Under the pieces are notes generated by a model. The model made no database searches. It saw nothing but the letters and a program-made list of their open reading frames with translations, and was not told the DNA's origin. Both the position numbers and the translations under genes were made by a program. DNA of 64,000 nucleotides, taken from Tridacna crocea (taxonomy: Eukaryota; Mollusca; Bivalvia; Cardiida; Cardiidae). Within the stretch, counting starts at the first letter, position 1; each line of letters opens with the position of its first letter. Shown here one piece after another: positions 9,311-24,300 of the stretch. The stretch is from assembly GCA_943736015.1 (NCBI GenBank), contig OX031065.1, forward strand, positions 37,772,427 through 37,836,426, given 5' to 3'.

Positions 9311-12300
9311 GTAAGTCGGGCCAGTTCAGACTGGGCCGACTGCACAAACTTCCTTTTCACAGAGTAGGGCATGGCCTATACCTTAACTCTTTATCACACA
9401 AGAAAATTTTAGACTGGTCCAAATTGAAAGCATTTGCAGACGACAAAAATAAAGGTGACTGAAAAATTAAAATTTGGTATGGGAAGGGTAGAAAACACTG
9501 TGGGAAAAGGAGAAAATGCTGGTTACCAGCATTTTCTCCTTTTTCCCACAAAGTTTTCTAAAGGTTTTTTTCTGAGGGTCGTTAATTTAAAGTCGGGATT
9601 GTGTGATTTAGAGTTTAAAAAAAGTTTCTGACCCTTTATCAAACAATCCCTGGTTTTTATGACCCTGAGAAAGAAGCCTTTTGAAAACATTGTGGGAAAA
9701 GGAGAAAATGCTGGTAACCAGCATTTTCTCCTTTTCCCACAATATTTTCTACCCTGCTGGAAATGAAAATCAATTTTTGAGTTTCATTTAATTTGTCCTC
9801 ACCTCTGCAAGTGCTTTTAAATTGGACAAGGCTAAAATTTTGTTGTTTAGTAATGAGGTAAAAATTATAAACATAGTGGGAGTTAACTCCTTGCCAAACA
9901 ACAAATTTATAGACTGAATGTGACTAAAAAAATCGAAATTCGATTTGGAAAGGGTAGAAAACATTGTGGAAAAAGGAGAAAATGCTGGTTACCAGCATTT
10001 TCTCCTTTTTCCACAATGTTTTCTAAAGGCTTCTTTCTCAGGCACGTCAAAAGTAGGGATTGTGTGATAATGGGTTAATCATTGATCTGCAAGGAATTAT
10101 TCATATGGGGGCAGTTGTCCGTCAGTCCCAGCAATCTTGGGCATTATCAAAATCAGGGGAACAGAGTGAGTTGACTTCTTCCAGACTAAGAAAATACAAA
10201 AAAGCAAAGATTATTTTTAACTGTGAAAAGGACTAATTGAATTTAGGAATTACAACAAGCATTTATCACCTATAGACATTATTGGTTGTACGATCAGGTG
10301 GCAGAGGCGACATGATTTGCCACAGCCTTGAACAAGTTTCCAAGTCCCCTGCCACCTGACCAAACAACAAATTTATCATACTGCAAAGTTTTTCCCTTTC
10401 AAAGCGAAATTTTCCTGTATTATAATCTCACAAATCAAGTATGCTGACGTCACTGGAAACTGATGTCACTAAAACGTGGAGTTTGGTGCATAAATGTGCA
10501 GTCTGGTGATCAATCGACACCGCCATTTTGGATGTTGTGTTGCACATGTAGTGATGTTTAAGGGGCACTCAAAAGCGAAACTCGATTTACGAGGTTTTTG
10601 CCAGGGAACATGATTATATGTTCCCAGCATGTTAACCAATCAGATCATGAGAAATTTCGTCGTAAAAAAAACTAGCAATGTCATGTGTTTGCCACTCTTG
10701 TTTTTGCCTGCATTCAAATGTGTTCATGCACTACCTTACCTCGGTGGTCAGTGACTTATATAAGGGTTTTTCAAAGTTGCCTGCAGCAAGTTTGTTTTAG
10801 GACTTAATGGGGTAAGGATCATTTGCTTTGATTTATCCATCTGCCACGATAATATTGAAAAATTGTGGAAAAATTCAATTCAAATCATATTAATCATCTG
10901 GTAAGGCTGAACTTCACAACTATTAATTTTAACCCTTTACCATACAAGCCCTGGTTTTTACTTGTCTGCAGTAAAAGTCTTTTTAAAACACCTTGGGAAA
11001 AGGAGAAATTGCTCGTAACGAGCAATTTCTCCTTTTCCCAAAGTGTTTTCTACCCTTTTTGAGAACTTTCTGCCATTTTCTCCAAATCTAAATAGCCGTC
11101 TGCAAACATTTTCGGTTCGGAAGAGACCAAAATTTGTCGTTTGGGAAAGGGTTAAGCCATGGTCTGACAAAAAGGAATTTAATGCAGCTCCATAATGTAT
11201 TGTACTAAGCAAGTCATCATGTAATTATGGGTCCATAATTTAAATACTTTTTGTCTAACTCTTTACCAAACAACAAATTTTTGGACTGGACCAAACTCAA
11301 AGCATCTGCAGACTAAAAATTAAATCATAGTAATACAATGACTCTCTGACTTTGATACGGTAGGAAATATTGAGGGAAAAGCATTTTCTTCTTTTCCCAC
11401 AGTGTTTTCCATAGGTTTCTTTCTCAGGGTTGTTAAAAGCTAGAATTATGTGGTACTCCATTGTGTAGAAAATATTCTGGGAAAAGGAGAAAATGCTGGT
11501 TACCAGCATTTTCTCCTTTTCCCACAATGTTTTCCATGGGTTTCTTTCTCAGGGTCGTTTAAAGCTAGGATTGTGTGGTAAAGGGTTAAAAACTGTCTGA
11601 ATAAGATTTACAAGTATCAGAAAGTATCAACCCATGCCAGAGTATCTCAAAGTATCAATCCATGCCAGAGTATCAAAAAGTATCAATCCATACCAGAGTA
11701 TCAAAAAGTATCAACCCATGCCAGAGTATCAAAAAGTATCAACCCATGCCAGAGTATCAAAAAGTATCAACCCATGCCAGAGTATCAAAAAGTATCAGCC
11801 CGTGCCAGAGTATCAAAAAGTATCAATCCATGCCAGAGTATCAAAAAGTATCAACCTATGCCAGCCTACATAGACTCGATATGGTTTACTTGGATTAATA
11901 CTTTTTTGCAGATGCATGAAGTCTCCTTTTTGCAGAGCAGTACTCATAATTATGTTTATACATATACTTATATATCACAGGGGATATCATTAGTACCAGA
12001 AGAAGAATGGAGATTATTCATGAAGGAAAATACTGGAAGGGCAGATCTAACATTCCGGTTTATTGCCAGACATTGGAGATGTCCTTCACATTTGGATACA
12101 GTCCCAGGTATCCCAAGGTAAAAACATGCACAATTAAGCCTTTACTCCATAGATACTCGTTTCTATGCATCGCTTGTAGGAACCTTAGGAAAACATTGTG
12201 GCAAAATCACAATGTTTTCTAGGCTATCAAAAGATTCATTCTTGCTGTTATTTAGGGTCAACTAGAGATACCACAGAAATGCCTTATTGGGTAAAGGGTT

Positions 12301-15300
12301 AAGCTATCCCTTCTGTATTTATTCCTTTACCACACAGCAGATTTTCATACTGGTCTTAAATGAGGAAATTCACAGAGGAAAATTGACACGTTTTCAAAAA
12401 ATGCTACTTTGAATAGGTGGAAAACACTTTGGAAAAAGGAGAAAATGATGGTTACCAGCATTTTCTCCTTTTCCCACAATGTTTTCAAAAGCCTTCTCTC
12501 TCAGGGTCATTAAAAGAAGGGATTGTGTGGTAAAGGGTTAAGTTTCTACCAACAACCCAGAGTTTTAATGACTCTCAGTAAGAAGGCTTTTGAGATCATT
12601 TTGGAAAAAGGAATTGCTGGTAACCAGCGTTTTATACTGTTGGGACAAAAAGGCCTCTTTGCCTGTTTCAGCAGATTTCTTTTCCCCCATGAAAGTTTTT
12701 GGTTGGTGTATAAATGGTATATAAGTTAGAGGCTTATTGTTTTCAAGATGTAAGGTGCATGTATCAATTTTTGTTCAATTTAATCCATTACCACACAATC
12801 CCTAATTTTGACGACCCTGAGAAGAAGCATTTAGAAAACATGGTGGGAAAAGAAGAAAATGCTGGTAACCAGCATTTTCTCCTTTTACCACAATGGTTTC
12901 ACTCTTCACAAATCAAATTTCAAATTTGCAGTCACTTTTATTTTGTCGTCTGCAAATGCTTTTGATTTTGACAAGACTAAAATATTATCGTTTGGTTATG
13001 AGCCCTCTGAAACTTTACCTCATAATCACACAAACCTATAGAGTTTATTTCATCAGCTTGTGGTTAATATGGGGAAATATTTGCCGAAAAAGGGAAAGGT
13101 ATGTGAAAAAAACGAGTGCCATAAGGCACAAGTTATTTTTGCTGACCTTTCCCTTTTCAGGCAAATATTTCCCCATATTAACCATAAGCTGATGAAATAA
13201 ATTATGTATCATCTGATTATTTTGTCAACGAATGCCACTTTTAAAACTAGTGATCTCAAGTCAATAAACAAGATTTTCGGTAGGAGGAAATTATTCACTG
13301 TGGCAGGGAAATTAATCCCCCCAGCTTAAATTACGTCATTTCTTTACCCATAAAATTTCTTAAAATAGACACATGAAATATAACATAACTTTTTCCAACA
13401 CTGAGAAAAAGGGAAGAGGAGGAAATGGTGATAACTTTAATGATTTCTACTCTTTCCAAAACAGATTTCAATTTGAGAGTCACATTTACGTTTTCCTCTA
13501 CAAATGCTTCAGTTTTGATATGTCTAAAATTTTGTGGTTTGATGGAGAGTTAGAATGGCTGAGATTGTTTTTGTTTCAGTCAAACAGATGTTATTATAGA
13601 CTACATGAGAAAAAAGTTCGGAGAGACCATAAACAAAATGGTGGCAAATAATGTGCAGTTGTCCCTCTCAGCACTTCCATGGTAAGCTATAATTATGTTA
13701 CTCTGTCCTTTAATTATATTTCTACCACTGAGAAGTCATTGAAAACTGACAGGAGCCTTTGGCAAGTCTTCAGTTGAGCTGAGATCAAGTAACTGTAACC
13801 TATGCAATGTATCTAATGATGATGTGCTGGTATATAAAATAAAAAGATGTGTTAAATAGAGGATAATCACCTGGTTATTTTTGATATGAAAAATATCTCA
13901 CGAGGATGCGTTGTTAGGCGTTGAAAAAACAAGTGCACAGTACAAGTTTTTTTTAACACCTTATGACGCATCCGAGTGAGATATTTTTCATATAAAAAAA
14001 TAACCTTTTGATTATTCTATTTATCATATACCTTATTAACATTATCATTTTTAATTTTCGTTTGAAAGTCAAAATCTGTACTTTGGATAGAGAGAAGAAA
14101 TCAGGGACATAGTGCGGATGAATACATACTTTAAAAGAACGAAACGGCAGGAAGTGAAAGTGAAAGTTGATATCGTCACTAGTGATGATATCAAAATTTA
14201 TTACACTGGGAAATTCCAGGATTTCACTGCTAGGTATACAATAAAACTAACTATCAAACAGTGCCTCTGTACTTATTACATAGTTTAATGATGTAGATGT
14301 GAGACTTGTGTCATCTACAAGGAGTTGACCATGTAAGTGTTCTATATTCCTGAACCTTTCGATAGCTATAAAGATAAAATGTAAACATTCATTAATAGAG
14401 TCATGCTCTGGCAAAAAGAAGCTTAATTCTTTACCAAAGGACAAAATTTTAGACCCTTCCGAATTGAAAGCATTTGCAGACAACAAATGAATAAAAAATT
14501 GGAATTTGACCTTAGAAGAATAGAAAACATAGTGGGAAAAGGAGAAAATGCTGGTTACCAGCATTTTTCTCCTTTTCCCACAATGTTTTCAAAAGTCTCA
14601 TGACCTAGGGTCGTTTAAACTCATGATTGAGTGGTAAAGGGTTAAAGAGGTGATTTTTATGTTCAAAGACTGAGCATATCTTTAGGTTTCAGAAACTTTA
14701 CACAATAGCCCTTAATCCTTTACCAAACAATCCTGACTTTTAACAAAACAGGGAAATGTCCTATTGTAAATATTGTGGGAAAAGGAGAATATGGTTGTCA
14801 CTATTATTTCCTTCTTTTTTCTTGATTTCAACCCTTTTAAATACAATTTAAAGCATTTGAGCCATACCTAATTTGTTGTCTGCAAATGCACTGGATTTGG
14901 ACACATCTAAAGTTTTTTTGTTTGGTAAAGAGTTGAACTTCCGAATAATAAGGTGAACTTCTTTTTCAATGTTGATTTTACCTGAATATGTGATCTGATC
15001 ACATGTCAGACACTGCAGATCTATTGTTAAGGTAGTAGACCCCTAACACCTCTAGTGCTGAATTGCATAAAGTTTTCTTGAAAGTTGATAAATACAGATT
15101 TATACAGGTACAATACTTTTGCACATTTTTTATGGACCAGAAATTTCTTTATGCCTATCTTGAAATTATTTGTAGATACTTTTGTTAGTTATCTTTGTAA
15201 TGAAAATATAGTGGTTTTAGATTTATAAATGATAATTCTAGAAAAGACAGAAAGGGAAAAGTGGCTTGGTTAAAGCAGTACAATAACACTCTTTTTTAAT

Positions 15301-18300
15301 CATAGCTTATTTTGTAGGATGATATTGTGGAAATAGCTTTTTTCTATTAAGGGTCTACTACGTTAAATTGCTGAGTTTCAGACTGCATATTAATAGCAGA
15401 CTGACTTTGGTTTACTATATGGCACAAAATTACGCCACATAGTTCATTTAACTCTTAACCAAATGACAATTTTAAAGACTGGTCCAAATTGAAAGCATTT
15501 GTAGATGAAAAAATGAATGTGACCAGAAAAATCGAAATTTGATTTGGGAATGGTAGAAAACATTGTGGAAAAAGGAGAAAATGCTGGTTACCAGCATTTT
15601 CTCCTTTTCCCACAATGTTTTCAAAAGGATTTTACCTCAGGGTCGTCATAAGTCATCATTGTGTGGAAAAGGGTTAAAGGTCCATCTATATTTTTTTTTC
15701 AGGTACCCAAATGATTATGGTTGGACAATGAACATTGATCATGGTGATATGGGGAAATATCTGGGACTGAAAGATTTCTACTTTTTCTTGAATTCAGAAA
15801 AAACAGAGGTAACCAAATACCACTTACACGTAACAGTGGTAGAGAAGATAATATGTAAATTTTTGAAGAAGAGTCTTCTTTTTTTCTTATCAGGTCACCT
15901 GTTTTAAAATATCTTGGAAAGCAGCAGCAGTGTGTTATTACAAGCATTAGTTCCTTTTCCCACAGTGTTTTCAGAAGGTGTCTGTTGGAGAGACATGTAA
16001 AGCAGCAACAATATATAAATAGCCTATATAACCATTAACTCTTTATCACACAATCCCAAGTAAGGGCAACACAGAAGAAGAGGGCTTTTGAAAACATTGT
16101 GAGAAAAACAATAAATGCTGATAACCAGCATTTTCTCCTTTTTCCAGGGTGTTTTATACCTTTCCAAAGACGAATGTCAGCTTTTGAGTCGCATTTGATT
16201 TGTAGCCTTAACCCTTTCCCAAGCAAGCCCTGGTTTGTACGTGTCTGGAGTAAAAGTCCTTGGAAAACACTGTGGGAAAAGGAGAAATTGCTCGTAATGA
16301 GCAATTTCTCCTTTTCCCACAGTGCTTTTTACCCTTTTTGAGAACTTTCTGCCATTTTCTCATAATATGAAATTGTCATCTACAAACTCTATCAGTTTGG
16401 AAGAGTCCAAAATTTGTTGTTTGGGAAAGGGTTAAATGCCTAAAATCTAGTTAACTCTTTACCACATAAGAAAATTTTAGACTGGTCCAAATTGAAAGCA
16501 TTTGCAGACAACAAAATAAAGGTGACTGAAAAAATGAAATTTGTTCTGGGAAGGGTAGAAAACACTGTGGGAAAAGGAGAAAATGCTGGTTACCAGCATT
16601 TTCTCCTTTTCCCACAGTGTTTTCAAAAGGCTTCTTTCTCAGGGGCATCAAAAGTAGGGATTGTGTGGTAATGGGTTAAGTCTGAAATTTTGTATTTTGG
16701 AGAAGGTTCAATCATTAATCACAGTTTTAAACTTATAAATGTTGATACATTCTAGTCTTATAGGATGTCCTGTTTGATTTTGTTTTTAGTTCAGCTGTTT
16801 TTCCAGGAAAACATAGAGGGACTTCTAGCATGGCTTTGTCATCTGTGTCATCATGCTACAACTGTCATTTATTGATATCTCTGTCATTGCCATAGATATT
16901 TATCCTAGTCTGACTAGGTCTAAACTTTCAGAAGGCATAACAGGACAAACAGGGCATGTAACTATCAATATATTTTTTGACACAGTAAGCCTGGCCTTGT
17001 TACCTCACCACAAGGTTCAAACAATTACCACACAATCCCTACTTTTGACACCCCTGAGAAAGAAGCCTTTAGAAAACATTGTGGGAAAAGGAGAAAATGC
17101 TGGTAACCATCATTTTCTCCTTTTCCCCACAATGTTTTCTACCCTTTATAAAACAAATTTCAAATTTTCAGTCACTTTATTGTGTCGTCTGCAAATGCTT
17201 ACGATTTGGATAAGCCTGAAATATTTTCGTTTGGTAATGAGTTAATATCTGACCAGCTTAACTCTTTACCAAATGACAAAATTTTGGACCTATCCAAATT
17301 GAAAGCATTTGCAGATGACGGAATAAAGATGATTGAAAAATCGAATCTTGACTTAAGAAGAGTAGAAAACATTGTGGGAAAAGAAGAAAGTGCTGGTAAC
17401 CAGCATTTTCTCCTTTTCCCACAATGTTTTCAGAAGGCTTCTTCCTCTGGGTGGTAAAAACCAGGGATTGTTTGGGAAAGGATTAAAAAAACTTGTATTT
17501 GATGTACCTTGTTATCAAATATCTTATGTATAGTTCACAGTTCAGAGGTTAGAAGCCTGGAGCATGCTGCCACCCTTATTACTGAAGATTCAGCCCCATC
17601 ATAAAGTGTTAGATCTGTGTGCCTCCCCAGGGTTTATGGCTGGACAGATTTCTCAGATCATGCATTCTGATCCAAACTCAACCACCGGTAAGCAACCACA
17701 AGCATTTGTAGGCTTCTGTATTTGAAGGCTGTAGAAATCTTTATCCTGCCTATCATTTGGGCAGTTTTGGGCAGCTCTCCCCTACCTCTTTCCCTGCCCC
17801 CCCCCCCCCCCCAAAAAAAAAAACACACACACACAATTAAGTAACATAGAATTATTTTTCACTGTACTCTTACGGACAATTTACGCCAAGATCTTTCATC
17901 TCAGATTTGTTGTCTGGTCTTAGACAAACATTGTCCAGTTTCTTTTCTTAACATTTTTTTAGTTTGACAGCATTGTAAGTATAATATCAGGGCCTTTATA
18001 TACTGATTGAAAATGGCAAATTAAACATTAACTCATTAGCAAACAACAATATCCTAGAATTGTCCAAATTGAAAGCATTTGCATACGACAAAATAAAAGT
18101 AACGGAAAATTTGAAATTTGTTTTGTGAAGGGTAGAAAACATTGTTGGAAAAGTAGAAAATACTGATTACCAGCATTTTCTCCTTTCTTTCTCAGGGTCG
18201 TCAAAAGTAGGGAATGTGTGGTAATGGGTTAACGAAACTTGTATTGGAGAACAGTTACTTTGGAAAGAAAAGTATATTTCAAGATATCATAGAATGTATT

Positions 18301-21300
18301 TTGATCTTAACCAAAATGAAATACCCTTTGCATTTCCCCATCACAAACTGTTTGTTCAACAATCATTCTGTTTCTTTTATTTTAAAGGTGTGCTGGTTCT
18401 GAACAACTTGTGGAAGTTCAATGATAAAATGGAGTATAAATGGTGCCAAGGAACAAAGGCTATTTTCATAAACAATAATGCTAAATCTTTCCCTGACCTG
18501 TTCATCTCAGAAACAGTAGGTTGATACATTTATTTGATTTATTGTCTTACTTTTTTAGAATTTGAATGAGTGAGGTTGACTACCACATAAAGATTCGAGC
18601 ATTGGCCAGTGTCCATATCAGATGGACAAGCCAACAAATTTGGTTTATCTATCCACTTGGCTTGACAAAGCATTGTATAGTTGATATACAGATCAAATAC
18701 TGACTGCTTATTTGCTGATTTATCAGAACCATGGTCTTAGGAAAAGGTTGAAAAAATTGTTTGAAAAAGGAGAAAATACTGGTTACCAGCATTTTCTGTT
18801 TATCCCATTACAACTCAATCCCTACTTTTGACGCCCCTGAGAAAGAAGCCATGAGAAAACATTGTGGGAAAAGGAGAAAATGCTGGTTACCAGCATTTTC
18901 TCCTTTTCCCACAATGTTTTCTACCCTTTCCAAATCTATTTTCAATTTTTTATTCACATTTATTTTGTTGTCTGCAAATGCTTTCAAATTGGACAAGTCC
19001 ACAATTTTGTCAAATGGTAAAGAGTTAACCTGACATATTTTAAAAGATCATGTACATCATGTATTATGAAACTTAGAATGGTGTAGTGAGGATCAACTCT
19101 CTATTTGTTAGAGAAATTTTGCACTTGTCCTTTCTATTAAACAGCTTTTAGCAGATGAAAGATAAAGTTGTAATGATAGAACTTGTTTTTGAAAGTGTAT
19201 TTGTTTTTTATTAGGAAAAAGAGAAAATACTGATCACTGGCTTTTTGTACCACACTATTTTGAGGCTTGACAACCCCTATACAGAATGCTTTTAACATTA
19301 TGAGAAAGGGAGAAAATACTGGTATCGAGCATTTTTCCCTCTCTCACATTGTCTTCGGCTCAGTCAATGACAAGATCCATTTTTGAGCCATTTTTATACG
19401 CCCAAAGGGTCGTATTATGTTATACCCCCGGTCATCCGTCCGTCCGTCCGTTAGCAATTTCTTGTGTGCGCAACTCCTCCTACAGTTTTCATTGGAATTA
19501 TTTGAAACTTGCCACAATGAATTTACATGATGTCTAGTTGTGCACTTGGGTCTTAGAATTTTGATCGCTGTTTCCGTTCCAAAATTATCTGCTCTTGATT
19601 TCTGAAATAACCTACTTTTCACTTTGAATTTTTGTTCAGGCCATAACTTCCATACCATAAAAGGTATTAAATTGAAACTACATACACTGATAGAACACAT
19701 TATGGAGAAGTGCAGTGCACATGAAACATAACTCTGCCACTTTTATTTTTTGAGTTATTGCCCTTTGTTAATTTTCAGTTTGAATTTTTGTCCAAGCCAT
19801 AACTTCATAACTATAAAAGCTAATAACTTTCAACTTCATACACTGATAGAACACATTATGGAGAAGTGCAGTGCACATAAACCATAACTCTGCCACTTTT
19901 AGTTTTTGAGTTACAGCCCTTTCTTAATTTTCAGTTTGAATTTTTGTCCAGGCCATAACTTCTAAACTATAAAAGCTATTAACTGTGAACTTCATACATT
20001 GATAGATAACATTGTGGAGAAGTGCATCGCACATGAACCATAACTCTGCCACTTTTATTTTTTGAGTTATTGCCCTTTGTTAATTTTCAGTTTGAATTTT
20101 TGTCCAGGCCATAACTACCAAACTATAAAAGCTAATACCTTGCAACCTAACATAGTGATAGAACACTTAATGGAGAAGTGCAATGCACATGAACCATAAC
20201 TCTGCGACCTTTATTTTTTTACTTATTGCCTTTTGTTAATTTCCAGTTTGAATTTTTGTCCAGGCCATAACTTCCAAACTATAAAAGCTAATAACTTGCA
20301 ACTTCATACACCGATAGAACACATTATGGAGAAGTGCAGTGCACATGAACCATAACTCTGCGACTTTTATTTTTTTAGTTATTGCCCTTTGTTAATTTTT
20401 TAGTTTGAATTTTTGTCCAGGCCATAATTCCCAAACTTTAAAACCTATCATCTTGAAACTTCAAAGACTTATAGAACACATTATAAAGAAGTGCACTGCA
20501 AAGAACCATAACTCTGCCATCCTTCTTTTTTAGTTATTGCCCTTTGTTAGTTTTCTCTTTGAATTTTCGTCTGGGCCATAATTTCTAAAATATAAAAGCT
20601 ATGATCTTGAACCTTTCAAAACTAATAGAACACCTTGTGGAGAACAGCAATTCACAAAATTTGTAACTGTGCCACCCTTCTTTTTTTAGCTATTGCCCTT
20701 TAATATTTTTCACATATCATGGGGATTAACTACTCTTCATTCATGGCTTTTCCGTCATTTCAACTCATTTCACTGACAAGCCCCTTCGGGCGTATATGTG
20801 CCGCTTTGAGAAGCTCTTGTTTATTTGTAGCCTGCCAATGTTTTTGTCAATTTGTAAAGAGTTTAGTTGTCCTCTTCAGGATCCTAAAGTCACTATATTG
20901 TTTAGTGAAAGTTGATATGACTTAAACTGTCTTGCATTCATTGACTTATGCAGATATTGTGCTTATTATATGGCAAAGAAAGCCAGTATCACAATATAAG
21001 CATGCCCTAATGGGTACAATAGCAGAATAGGAACCAGTGAGAATAGTAATCTTAGGGTGAAAATTGAAGTCGAGATTTCTGAAAATTAAAGCAACAATAT
21101 CTACACAAAACACCTCAATATATCAAGCAGATATTAATTCTTTACCAAACAACCACATTTTAAACTTTTCCAAACTGACATTATTTGCACACCACAGATT
21201 TAATTTAACTGAAATTATGGAAGCATATTTGAAAGGGTTGAAAACACTGTGGAAATGGAGACAGCACTGTTTAATACCAGCATCCCCCCCATAATACTAG

Positions 21301-24300
21301 TATATTCTGAAGGCTGTCCCTAGAACACAAGATTGCATAGATGAAGGTTAATAGAAAAATTTTTAGGAAACATTTAATGTATTTATGGCATATAATTGAA
21401 ACCGTCATAAATGTGGACAAGAATTTGAGCATTTCCATCTTCCACACAAGAGGATAAAGTTACTCTGAAGGGAATATTATTTTTGAAAGGATGGTTCAGT
21501 TGCAAATTGTACTAATTGAAATGTTTTTGTTTCATATTTTAAGTAATACCTATTTTATAATATTTTCTCAACAGAAAGAAGTTTTGAAATATGACAGAGT
21601 TTTATGTGATGTCAAGTGCAGGTAAGCACCATTTTGTGTTTGAATTTTCTTTTTTCATAATGTCATTGTAGAATTTTAAAGATTATTTTATGTTTTCATA
21701 TGTTTGTGTAAATTAACACTTAACAATACAATCTCAAGTTTTAAAGATCCTTTTAACCCATCACCACATAATCCCTACTTTTGACGACCCCGAGAAAGAT
21801 GCCTTTGGAAACCATTGTGGGAAAAGGAGAAAATGCTGGTAACCAGCGTTTTCTTCTTTTCCCAGAAAGTTTTCTACCCTTCACTAAACAAATTTCAAAT
21901 TTTCAGTCACTTATTTTGTCATCTGCAAATGCTTTCAATTCGGACTAACCTAAATTTTAGATGTTTGGTAATGAGTTAAGTCTCTTGGAAAGCCATAGGA
22001 AAAGGTAAAAATGATCGTATCAGCATTTTCTCTATTTCCCAGATGTCTCATACCTTTTCCAAGACAAATTTGATCATTTCAGTTTTTTTTTATTTGTAGT
22101 CTGTGATTGCTTTCAATTATGGCAAGTTTTTAATTTTGTAGTTTGTTAATTAGTTACTAAACAATGTAATTTTGGGCTAGTCCAAATCAAAAGCATTTTC
22201 AGACGACAAAATAAAAATGACTGAAAATTTGAAATTTGTTTTGTGAAGACTGGAAAACACTGTGGGAAAAGGAGAAAATGCCAGTTATCAGTATTTTCTC
22301 CTTTTCCGACAATGTTTTGTTAAAGGCTGCTTTCTCAGGGTCGTCAGAAGTAGAGATTGTGTGGTAATGGGTTAAAGACTTAAACTTTATATTTTCGATG
22401 TAAGGGATAACTGTTTATACATCCAGGGTTAAAAAAATCCACTCGCCACTTGACCTAACTAGTGAAAATTTGGTACAGAAAGTGAGAGAATGTTTGTGAC
22501 CAGCATTTGGTCCTATTCCCAAAATCCTTGCTACCCTTTCAAGTACACATTTCATTTTCTAGTAATGTTTACTATGTTTTGGTAAAACAACATTAATTTT
22601 GAATATTTTAACCCATTACCACACAATCCCTACTTTTGATGACCCTGAGAAAGAAGCCTTTAGAAAGCACTGCGGTAAAAGGAGAAAATGCTGGCAATTA
22701 GCATTTTCTCCTTTTTCCACAATGTTTTCTACCCTTCACAGAACAAATTTCGAATTTTCAGTCACTTTTGTTTTGTCGACCGCAAATGCTTTCGATTTGG
22801 ACAAGCCGAAAATTTTGTCATTTGGTAATGACTTAATAATGCCTTCATAGCTTGTAAAGGTTATTGGTAGTAAGAGCAGTAACTGATATAGTAAGGTTAA
22901 CTCTTACCAGACAACAAAGTTTGACATGAAACCATTACCACACAGTCCCTGCTTTTGACGACCCTGAGAAAGAAGTCTTCAGAAAACATTGCAGGAAAAG
23001 GAGAAAATGCTGGTAACCAGCAAATGAGTTAAACCAAAGTGTTAGCGTATGTAGGTAATGAAAGTTGCTCAATTGATCATTTTTTTTTTTTCTAATTTTT
23101 AAAGGAGTTGAAAACATAGGAAAAGCAGAAAATGCTGGTTGCAAGCATCGTCTCCTTTTCCCACAAAGTTTTCAAATATGTCATCTTTCTTACAGTAGTT
23201 AAAAGTTTGAACTTTGTGGTGAAGGGTCATATGTTATTTGTGGTGCTAGTGTCCCTTTCATTTTGTTTTGCCCAGACCTAGTAGCTCAGTTTGTAACCTA
23301 CAGGATTTCAGAACATAAAATCAGTGTTTTGAGTACCCACCTAGGCCATTTTCTACTCAAGGATTGGTGATAGTCATTGCAACAGAATTCATTTTTCTCT
23401 CACTGCTGAATATAGTTTTAATGATGGTTATGTTGGAATTCAGCCAGAGTCTTTGGAAGAATATTGTGCATATTTTGATATAAAAAAAACTTCTGGAAAG
23501 CATGAATAGGTGCACTAGCCACAGCGATATACATATATCTGAAGTAATGTTGAAAAACAGCGTTTAACACCACACACTCAATCAATAATTCAAATCTTTC
23601 ATCTTTTTAGTTCTGATGGCACAATGAGGAAGCATCCTGGTCTTCAGGATCACTGGAACAGTAATACAGCACTAGAGTATCATGGGTAGGCTTTCTATAG
23701 TGTTAACTTCCTGTAAAGGAAAGGAACTTTGTTTTGATTTTTTTTATGCTATGAAATGTTCCAGTTTCTTTCTTAGATTAAGTAAGACTTGCAGCTACAA
23801 AAGTAAGCGTTTGTAGACAACAAGTTAGATGTTACCCAAACATAAGGTCGGTCTTGTGCTTGTAATAGTTTTAAAGACTAGAAGGGAAGGGGGTGGGGGG
23901 AATGAACCAGCATTTTCTCCCGTTTCAAGAATAATTTCTAAAACCTTTTTCTTCAGGGTCTTTAACCCTTTATTACCAAAGGACCCTGGGGTAGGAAAGC
24001 TTTTGAAAACATTGTGGGCAATGGAGAGTATGTTTGTAGCCTGTGTTTTCTCTGAATGATTTTTACCCTTCTGAAAATCAAGTTTTAATTTATGATTTTG
24101 TTGTCTTCATTTTTTTTTTCAAACTTTGTTAGGAGAAGGGAATCGATTGGACTAGTCTCAACTTGTAGTGCTTGGTAAGGTGCTGAGCAACAGCAAATGT
24201 ACGGAGTATGGTTGATTAAAAAAATATATATATTGTTTGGTTAAGCATGTATGAATGTAAAGAAAAGAATATCAAACTTATATCTACTTTCAGTACAAAA

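Noticed and set aside
11613-11864. Regular 28-base repeats resembling a CRISPR array
   Set aside because: Units are directly adjacent with no unique spacers, in an intron of a eukaryotic gene; it is a minisatellite.
11634-12121. Long frames translating the 28-base repeat
   Set aside because: The repeat period is not a multiple of three and the frames run into an unrelated exon frame.
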